Below, piece after piece: positions 57,950-64,000 of a DNA stretch of 64,000 nt. Location: contig NZ_JBKQGY010000004.1 in assembly GCF_050487225.1 (NCBI RefSeq), forward strand, positions 186,001 through 250,000, in the 5' to 3' direction. The notes beneath the pieces are model-generated. The model was given only the letters and a program-made list of their open reading frames with translations. It was not told the DNA's origin and searched no databases. The DNA is from Paenalcaligenes sp050487225. GTDB lineage: Bacteria > Pseudomonadota > Gammaproteobacteria > Burkholderiales > Burkholderiaceae_B. Position 1 is the stretch's first letter, and every line of letters starts with the position of its first letter. The position numbers and the translations under genes are program-made.

Positions 57950-58732
57950 ATGGATATATATATGCAACAACCATTAATTAAGTATCACTTAAAGGGCCGT
58001 TGCGCCTTAGTCACTGGTGGGGCTTCAGGAATAGGACTGTCCACAGTCGAGTTTTTAGCTAAGTCTGGTTGTAGTGTAGCTATTAATTACTTACCTAATG
58101 ATGAAAAAGCAGTTGAGAAAATACAGCAGTTAACTCAAGAGGGGTATGACGTTACCGGCATTCCACATGCTATTGGTGATGGTAAGGAGTATGAGTTAAT
58201 AGAAAGAACGATAGAAAAATTAGGTCAGTTAGATTTGTTAGTTAACAATGCTGGTACACCGGCTACTAATGAATCACTTAATCCAAAAGACCTTGATGCC
58301 ATTACTGATGCAATGTGGAGCGAGGTGCTTGATGTCAACTTGGTTGGGCTTTTTAGATTAACTAGAGCAGCAGCCTCTTTTTTGCGTAAGTCCTCAGGTG
58401 CTGTGGTTAATTTAGCTTCCGTCTCAGCACTCTCTTCACGGGGGTCAAGCATGGCCTACGCTGCCAGTAAGGCTGGTGTTATAAGTTTAACTAGGCATAT
58501 GGCAATTGCATTGGCACCTGAGGTACGCGTAAATGGCGTAGCTCCAGGAGCTGTGGATAGTACTTGGCGTATTGAGTGGACAGACGAGCAGCGCCTCTCA
58601 TCAATTGAGGCTACTCCATTAAAGCGACGCTGCACTACGGACGAAATTGCAGAGTCGATTGTGTATTTAGGCTTTTCCGCCCCCATGATAACGGGTCAGA
58701 CCCTAGTCATTGACGGCGGCCTAATTTTATAA
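57950..58732 (+). CDS. SDR-family oxidoreductase
   Basis: About 260 residues: TGGASGIG cofactor motif, NNAGTPAT, Ser in LASVSALSS, Tyr-Lys in AYAASKAGVISLTR, and C-terminal QTLVIDGGLIL. Start may be ATG 57950 or 57962; neither has a clear ribosome-binding site. It resembles FabG-like enzymes. In this operon it would act on the carboxylate imported by the flanking transporter subunits. Confidence 0.88.
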   Translation: MDIYMQQPLIKYHLKGRCALVTGGASGIGLSTVEFLAKSGCSVAINYLPNDEKAVEKIQQLTQEGYDVTGIPHAIGDGKEYELIERTIEKLGQLDLLVNNAGTPATNESLNPKDLDAITDAMWSEVLDVNLVGLFRLTRAAASFLRKSSGAVVNLASVSALSSRGSSMAYAASKAGVISLTRHMAIALAPEVRVNGVAPGAVDSTWRIEWTDEQRLSSIEATPLKRRCTTDEIAESIVYLGFSAPMITGQTLVIDGGLIL

Positions 58733-58786
58733 AATTGCTCTCAATTTAACTATATAACTCCCATTAAGGTATAGGCAGAGGAACAT

Positions 58787-60484
58787 ATGAACAGCAAATC
58801 TTTGAATGGAGCGCAGTGGCTAGCTCGCGCACTTTCTGATAACAACATTACCCATGTGTTTTTTATTGATGCGGTACTCAGGAACACATTAGTGCAATTA
58901 GATCTACCGGACCATAAAAAAGTAAAAAGAGTATTAGCTCACTCAGAAAAATCTGCTGCTTATATGGCAGATGGATATGCGCGAGCCTCGGGTCGCCCCG
59001 GTTTTTGTTTTGCGCAGTCAGTAGGAGCAGCAAACCTAGCTGCTGGATTGCAGGATGCTTGGCTTGGCCAAAGCCCAGTAATTGCGCTTACAGGTAGAAA
59101 ACAATCTACTTTTCAGCACAGAAATGCGTACCAAGAGGTCATGCATAAACCCCTCTTTTCAGCAGTAACTAAGTTAACTGCTGCCGTTGAGCATGCGGAA
59201 GACTTACCCCGATTATTTTTACAAGCTTGCCGAAAAGCCACAAATGGACGTCCCGGTCCGGTACATTTGGATCTCAATGGTATCTATGGCGATATCGTCG
59301 AGTTGGGAGAGGTAAATCAAGCTGTACCCTCCATAGAAGAGCTTAAAGAAAATCAGCCTATCCATCGCACTATATCTCAAAGAAGCAGATTAACTGAAGC
59401 AGCACAACAGCTCAAATCCCATAAAAAAGTTGTAATAATTGCGGGGCGTGGTGCAGCTATTTCACAAGCTGGTGCCGAGATAATAGCTCTAGCAGAAAGA
59501 CTCCATGCTCCAATCGCAACGGAGTTGGGGGCGCTAGATATAATCCCGTATGCTCATCCAAACTTTATTGGTGTCGCTGGTAGATATGCAGCACCTCCTA
59601 CAAATGAAATCATTTATAGTGCTGATTTGGTCTTCTTCATTGGCAGTGATACTGGTGAACTGGTCACCGACTCATGGCAAGTACCTGCCTTGGAGAAAAA
59701 AGTTCTACAAATCGATATTAACCCTATTGAATTTGGCAGATCCTATAGTGAAACCTATGGTTTAGCAGGTGATCCGAAGCTAACTGTATCTGAGTTGCTC
59801 AAACTTGTAGATGAAAGTGTATCGGATTCAACCTACCTAAATTGGGCAAGAGAGATTACTCGAAAATGGCATGAGAAGCTTAGTCTCGATGAAAAGAGTC
59901 AAGCGAATCCCATCCACGTTTCACGCCTATTAGATGCTATTAATGAAACTCTTCCTGAAAATGCTGTAGTAGTTGCCGATACGGGATTTTCTGCCATATG
60001 GACTGCAACGCATTTAAAATTAAATGGCGTAAACCAAAAATTTTTTCATGCGGCTGGCTCATTAGGTTGGGCTTTTCCAGCAGCGATAGGGGCTAAATGC
60101 GCACTACCCGAGTCCCCTGTTATATGTTTCACAGGTGACGGCGGTTTTTATTATCACATGAGTGAGCTGGAAACAGCAAAACGCCTAGGGGTCCCGCTTG
60201 TGGTTGTCGTAAATAACAACTCAGGCTTTGGTCAAAGTTGGACAAATATTAGCCGTACACAGGGCTCATTCCCTGGAGATCCTTCTGAACTAGCTAAGTT
60301 TGGCCCAACCAATTTCGCCAATATTGCCGAATCGTTTGCTATTCGATCACGAAGAGTAGAAAACCCAAGCGAGTTAGAAGATGCATTGAAAGAGGCGTTG
60401 AATTCAGATGAGCTTTTCCTATTGGATATAGTTACGGATTTTAATGCCCGTGCGCCGCAACCTTGGTTACCTTCAAGGAAATAA
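58787..60484 (+). CDS. Thiamine diphosphate-dependent enzyme (acetolactate synthase-like)
   Basis: A 565-residue ThDP enzyme with the three domains of the acetolactate synthase/pyruvate oxidase family: N-terminal pyrimidine-binding part with the catalytic Glu (HSEKSAAYMADGYARASGRPG), central nucleotide-like domain (KKVVIIAGRGAAISQAGAEI), and C-terminal pyrophosphate motif GDGGFYYHMSELETAKRLGVPLVVVVNNN. It decarboxylates or ligates 2-oxo acids; the exact reaction cannot be read. Its position suggests breakdown of the imported acid. Confidence 0.88.
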   Translation: MNSKSLNGAQWLARALSDNNITHVFFIDAVLRNTLVQLDLPDHKKVKRVLAHSEKSAAYMADGYARASGRPGFCFAQSVGAANLAAGLQDAWLGQSPVIALTGRKQSTFQHRNAYQEVMHKPLFSAVTKLTAAVEHAEDLPRLFLQACRKATNGRPGPVHLDLNGIYGDIVELGEVNQAVPSIEELKENQPIHRTISQRSRLTEAAQQLKSHKKVVIIAGRGAAISQAGAEIIALAERLHAPIATELGALDIIPYAHPNFIGVAGRYAAPPTNEIIYSADLVFFIGSDTGELVTDSWQVPALEKKVLQIDINPIEFGRSYSETYGLAGDPKLTVSELLKLVDESVSDSTYLNWAREITRKWHEKLSLDEKSQANPIHVSRLLDAINETLPENAVVVADTGFSAIWTATHLKLNGVNQKFFHAAGSLGWAFPAAIGAKCALPESPVICFTGDGGFYYHMSELETAKRLGVPLVVVVNNNSGFGQSWTNISRTQGSFPGDPSELAKFGPTNFANIAESFAIRSRRVENPSELEDALKEALNSDELFLLDIVTDFNARAPQPWLPSRK

Positions 60485-60486
60485 GA

Positions 60487-61419
60487 ATGGAACATATAGC
60501 TATTATCGGTGCAGGTACCATGGGGCATGCATTAGCTGCTGTGTTTTCAATGGGTGGCCATACTGTTTCACTATATGACACTGATGCCAAAACCTTAAAT
60601 TCAGCTACTGATCGTATACTCAACATATTTGACACTATTAATTTATCAAATGGCTATGAGCATAAATTAGAAAATGAAGATATAAATCGTATTACTCTAT
60701 GCCATAACCTACCTGAAGCAGTAATAAATGCAGATATCGTACTTGAGGCAATTATTGAAAGTCCGAAAGTAAAATCAGAGTTATATGAAAAGTTAATATC
60801 TCTTATGAGGAAAGAGGCAATATTAGCTAGTAACTCAAGTCATCTAGATATATTCAAGCTGATTCCAAAGGAGTTACAATCTAGGTCAATTATTACGCAT
60901 TGGTATACTCCCCCCTATATTATTGATTTAGTTGATGTTGTTCCAGGCCCTGAAACTGAGCAACGTCATACTAAAAAGATAGTGAAAATCCTTGAAAATC
61001 TCAAAAAAGAGCCGTTGGTCTTTAAAGAGTTTCTACAGGGGTATATTGCTAATCGAGTCCAATCAGCCATTAATGCTGAGGTATGTGGTTTGCTCGATAC
61101 AGGTCTAGTCACTCCCAAGGATATTGATATCTCTATTCGTGAAGGACTCGCACTAAGAATGCTTGTCCTAGGTGTGCTGGCCAAAGCAGATTTTACAGAT
61201 TTAAACCTGATGGATAGTGGTCTACGAAATAAGAAAAACCCTATTGAAAGCAAGATAATAACCGAACTATTAAAGAAAGGGGATATAGGTATTAAGTCTG
61301 GTAAAGGTTTTTATGACTGGGGGAACGAAGATGTTGATGTGCTTTCAAAAGATCGGGACCTACGTTTATTAAAGATAAAAAGTACACTAGCTGATGTGAA
61401 AATGATGCTTGGTAAATAA
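60487..61419 (+). CDS. 3-hydroxyacyl-CoA dehydrogenase family protein
   Basis: A 310-residue NAD-binding protein: Rossmann start IAIIGAGTMGHALAAVFSMGGHTVSLYD, then LEAIIESPKVKSELYEKL, ILASNSSHLDIF, and the active-site His in IITHWYTPPYIIDLVDVV; C-terminal domain with GLALRMLVLG and KSGKGFYDWG. Members include hydroxyacyl-CoA dehydrogenases and free-acid (gulonate-type) dehydrogenases; the Trp-Tyr-Thr after the His differs from the usual Phe-Phe-Asn and favours a non-CoA substrate (inference). ATG 60487 follows AAGGA. Codon use is very AT-rich. Confidence 0.85.
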   Translation: MEHIAIIGAGTMGHALAAVFSMGGHTVSLYDTDAKTLNSATDRILNIFDTINLSNGYEHKLENEDINRITLCHNLPEAVINADIVLEAIIESPKVKSELYEKLISLMRKEAILASNSSHLDIFKLIPKELQSRSIITHWYTPPYIIDLVDVVPGPETEQRHTKKIVKILENLKKEPLVFKEFLQGYIANRVQSAINAEVCGLLDTGLVTPKDIDISIREGLALRMLVLGVLAKADFTDLNLMDSGLRNKKNPIESKIITELLKKGDIGIKSGKGFYDWGNEDVDVLSKDRDLRLLKIKSTLADVKMMLGK

Positions 61420-61480
61420 AAGGAGCGAGGGATATATCTCAGAATATATTCCTTGGTATCCTCGTTCAGGAGTTATGTGT

Positions 61481-61963
61481 ATGGCTACATCAGTTGATAA
61501 ATTATCAAAAATAACATTTGTAGTGATACTGGCACTGTCAGTTATTTTGCTTATTTATACCTATACATTGACAGAAGTGAAATCGGCAGGCTATCTAAGT
61601 AGAATGTCACTGCCTAAAGTATTGCTTCTACTTATGGTCATATTAAGCGCTATCTTGACTTTCCAGGAATGGAGAGTGCCTCAAAGAAAACCAGATGAAG
61701 AGGATGTAGAAGTAAAAGATGAGTCTCTATGGCCAGCAGCTGTTGTTTTCGTTACTACCGCTATCTATGCGCTTTTCTTTGAGGACTTTGGCTTCATGGT
61801 TATGTCTATTTTTTGCTCTCTGATCACTCTGAGATGCTTTCAAATAAAATCATGGCTAGTGATTGTCTTATACGCTATTCTCGTTCCTCTAGTCATGCTT
61901 ATTCTGTTCCATAATCTTTTGGGTTTACCTATCCCTATGTCTCCTTTTTCCTATTACTTCTAG
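61481..61963 (+). CDS. Tripartite tricarboxylate transporter small subunit TctB
   Basis: A 160-residue protein with four membrane spans (TFVVILALSVILLIYTYTL; MSLPKVLLLLMVILSAILTF; and two near the C-terminus) and the TctB-like tail LGLPIPMSPFSYYF. ATG 61481 is chosen because CAGGAG lies eight bases upstream. It precedes the tctA gene by 84 bases. Confidence 0.85.
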   Translation: MATSVDKLSKITFVVILALSVILLIYTYTLTEVKSAGYLSRMSLPKVLLLLMVILSAILTFQEWRVPQRKPDEEDVEVKDESLWPAAVVFVTTAIYALFFEDFGFMVMSIFCSLITLRCFQIKSWLVIVLYAILVPLVMLILFHNLLGLPIPMSPFSYYF

Positions 61964-62047
61964 ATAAAAATCGTCGGGGCAATTAAACACCCTGACTAAA
62001 TCATAACACTGATATTTTTGTTAAGGTGTCGACATTAGGAATTACAT

Positions 62048-63532
62048 ATGTTCGATTTTATATCCGTTGCCGCCGAGCTACTAACCTCTGCTGATAGCAT
62101 TATAGTGCTAGTGGCAGGCTCTTTAGTCGGTATTGTTTTAGGTGCGCTTCCTGGTATTGGTTCAACAGTAGCAGTAGCGGTAGTGCTACCATTTACATTT
62201 GAGATGGGGCCAAATTTAGCTATTATCTTATTGGTAGGGGTATATGCTGGTTCCGTTTATGGAGGCTCAATCTCTGCAATCTTAATCAATACGCCAGGAA
62301 CGGTACAATCTGCGGCAACTTGTTTAGATGGTTATCCAATGGTGAAGCGTGGTAAAGCAGGAGAAGCCTTAGGTTGGGCAACTGTTTCTAGTGTGATTGG
62401 TGGTTTTGTTTCCGCGGCTGCCTTAATTGTTATTGCCCCTCAATTGGCTTCGCTTGCCTTGTACTTTGGTCCGATAGAAACATTATCATTATTGTTTCTT
62501 GGTATGGTGTGCATCGTGGCTGTATCGGGGAAAAGCATTTGGCGCGGCTTACTCGCAGGTGTGCTTGGTATGTTTTTAGCTACCGTTGGCGGTGATCCCT
62601 ACACGGGCGAAGCCAGACTTACCTTTGGCTTTTGGCAGCTTATGAGCGGCATTGACCTCATTGCAATGATTATTGGTTTATTTGCTCTATCGGAGGTTTT
62701 AATACAGGTCACGGATCGTAGTTCTAGTGAAGGCAAAACCCTTAAGTACACAGGCATGGTGTTACCTAAGCTACGCGATTGGTCAGGTCGTAAATTGGGC
62801 CTCATAAAATCTACTTTTATAGGCCTGTTAATTGGTATATTACCCGGCACCGGCGCCGCCACAGCTGCTTTTGTGTCTTACGCAGAAGCAAGTCGTAGCT
62901 CACCACGAAAAGAAAACTTTGGAAAGGGTGAGCCTGATGGGATTATTGCTTCAGAAAGTGCCAACAATGCTGTCACGGGTGGCGCACTCATCCCAACCAT
63001 GGCTCTTGGTATCCCTGGTGACTCTGTCACAGCGGTTATGTTAGGAAGCTTTATTTTGCACGGTATCACACCAGGCATGAACTTAATGCGAGATCATGGT
63101 GACACAGTAACATCTATCTTTATCGGCTTTTTACTAATCAATCTATTATTACTACCTTTAGGTATGCTGGTTGCTCGTTTTTCTGCACCTCTATTTAGGC
63201 TAAATAAAGCTTATATCATGTCAGGTGTTATTATTTTATGTATGCTTGGCACATACTTGGTTCGTGGCAACGTATTTGATCTGATGGTAATGACTATTGC
63301 AGGTGGGTTAGGATATGTTCTTAGAAAGCAAGATATTCCTATGGCACCCATAGTAATTGGTATGGTTCTTGGGCCAAATATTGAAATGTCTTTACGGCAA
63401 GGGCTAATTATAACAAACGGTAATGTTTATAAACTATTATTCGATTATCCAATTGCGTTAACTCTAAATATTATTGTTGTTTTTGCTCTAATTATTCCTA
63501 TTTTCCGTCGATGGAAGCTATCTAGAATATAA
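62048..63532 (+). CDS. Tripartite tricarboxylate transporter large subunit TctA
   Basis: A 494-residue permease with about twelve spans: VAGSLVGIVLGALPGIGSTVAVAVVLP, YAGSVYGGSISAILINTPGT, FIGLLIGILPGTGAATAAFVSYA and MALGIPGDSVTAVMLGSF are the TctA hallmarks. It completes the transporter begun by the binding protein 5 kb upstream, with catabolic genes in between. Confidence 0.93.
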   Translation: MFDFISVAAELLTSADSIIVLVAGSLVGIVLGALPGIGSTVAVAVVLPFTFEMGPNLAIILLVGVYAGSVYGGSISAILINTPGTVQSAATCLDGYPMVKRGKAGEALGWATVSSVIGGFVSAAALIVIAPQLASLALYFGPIETLSLLFLGMVCIVAVSGKSIWRGLLAGVLGMFLATVGGDPYTGEARLTFGFWQLMSGIDLIAMIIGLFALSEVLIQVTDRSSSEGKTLKYTGMVLPKLRDWSGRKLGLIKSTFIGLLIGILPGTGAATAAFVSYAEASRSSPRKENFGKGEPDGIIASESANNAVTGGALIPTMALGIPGDSVTAVMLGSFILHGITPGMNLMRDHGDTVTSIFIGFLLINLLLLPLGMLVARFSAPLFRLNKAYIMSGVIILCMLGTYLVRGNVFDLMVMTIAGGLGYVLRKQDIPMAPIVIGMVLGPNIEMSLRQGLIITNGNVYKLLFDYPIALTLNIIVVFALIIPIFRRWKLSRI

Positions 63533-63790
63533 TGTTTTTCTTAATAAGTAATTAAGTCGGTCACTATTTGGAAAAATTTTAATTTTACTAGGTAGTGATC
63601 TTTTACTTGGTTTCGTAATCAAATGGTCTGATACAGTGTAATGTTCTGGTGAACACACGTTGAATCAGGCAGGTTAAATACGAGTTTCTGCTGTCGTTTG
63701 AGGTGGTTCACTGAGTGAGTCTCAATGTTTTGCACAGTTGGGTAATGGGTACGAATGCTACAGCAAGCTTGGCTTGTCGGATAGTAGTGT
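63533..63790. other. Intergenic region downstream of tctA
   Basis: No gene is seen here. The strand carries weak resemblance to the edge of an insertion sequence, but I could not define inverted-repeat ends. Confidence 0.4.
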
Positions 63791-64000
63791 CAACGAACTG
63801 CTGTTTGTTAACACGCGGCAAATTTCACTGCTGGAACTGGGCCACGTAGATGTTTACGATTGGCCTGCGTCTTGCTGTGTTTAATCTTGTCGAATATCGG
63901 ATACAAACAGGTAAGCGTAGTTCTCTGGCTTACTGTAATACTCGGAGCGACGGTCAGTCAGTATGCATGGTAGCTCAGATATTTTGTTCTGCGAAGAAGA
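63790..64000 (-). pseudogene. Decayed IS481/IS3-like transposase fragment (cut by window edge)
   Basis: On the minus strand one frame reads ILTDRRSEYYSKPENYAYL (about 63963-63905), which matches the DDE-integrase segment ILTDRGTEYCGKPEN typical of IS481-like transposases, including the second catalytic Asp. The frame then shifts to DKIKHSKTQANRKH, equivalent to the next part (DIDHTKTKANSPQ), and stops follow. Frameshifts and stops show a dead copy. The 5' part lies beyond the window. Confidence 0.6.

Noticed and set aside
46359..64000. Right attachment site (repeat of the tRNA-Ser 3' end)
   Set aside because: Scanning for the CATTCCCGCCA end found no second copy; the site may lie beyond the window.
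1..64000. CRISPR arrays, rRNA genes, riboswitches
   Set aside because: No regularly spaced direct repeats, no rRNA-like sequence, and no recognisable riboswitch core were seen.

Overview
The window looks like a chromosomal segment of a betaproteobacterium of the Alcaligenaceae (Bordetella/Alcaligenes relatives). The core order ppi - TPR protein / cysS - alkA-type glycosylase - accA - tilS - lysC - tRNA-Ser(GCU), together with several Bug/TctC-type binding proteins and TctAB transporters, is typical of that family. This assignment is inferred from gene content and order, not from a database search.

Layout. 1-384: 3' end of a nitronate monooxygenase gene. 0.4-13.4 kb: a catabolic region with a LacI-family repressor, a Liv-type ABC uptake operon (binding protein, LivH, a fused LivM-LivG, LivF) ending in a zinc alcohol dehydrogenase, a FadR-type GntR regulator divergent from an SDR, and an operon of quinone oxidoreductase, SDR, AroE-like dehydrogenase and GMC oxidoreductase. 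Near-identical TGAAGCGCTTCA palindromes lie in front of both the Liv operon and the four-gene operon, so one LacI repressor probably controls uptake and oxidation of one unknown compound. 13.4-13.9 kb is a nest of intergenic repeats; a related inverted copy lies at 19.4 kb. 14-28 kb: an HxlR regulator divergent from an NmrA-like gene and a degenerate MBL protein, a glycine-betaine type ABC operon, a luciferase-like monooxygenase, MscS, a 1609-residue autotransporter adhesin, and a divergent EamA/MarR pair with a clear palindromic operator. 28-46 kb is mostly core: trmJ, suhB, uppP, a tricarboxylate (TctABC plus AbrB-type) operon divergent from GntR-PrpF-PrpB-like genes, lpxH, a cyclophilin, a TPR protein, cysS, an AlkA-type glycosylase, accA, tilS, lysC and tRNA-Ser.

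46.5-56.3 kb is an integrative element next to tRNA-Ser(GCU): P4-type integrase, a small membrane protein, a frameshifted XRE regulator, a surface lipoprotein with its Slam translocator, a zinc-ribbon protein, a DUF932 protein, a YqaJ-type exonuclease, two RadC paralogues (one without the metal site) and a protein resembling gp3-like recombination directionality factors. Several of these genes follow a hairpin whose T-run runs directly into the ribosome-binding site. 56.9-63.5 kb is a visibly more AT-rich operon in which three catabolic enzymes (SDR, ThDP enzyme, hydroxyacyl-CoA dehydrogenase-like) sit between the TctC gene and the TctB-TctA genes. The window ends in a decayed IS481/IS3-like transposase. 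No attR copy of the tRNA end was found, so the right boundary of the element is open.

The most interesting items are the two-operon LacI regulon of unknown substrate, the Slam/lipoprotein pair carried by the element, the hairpin-RBS leaders with the duplicated and partly degenerate RadC genes, the signal-peptide/cytoplasmic cyclophilin with an internal start, and the dispersed repeat family.
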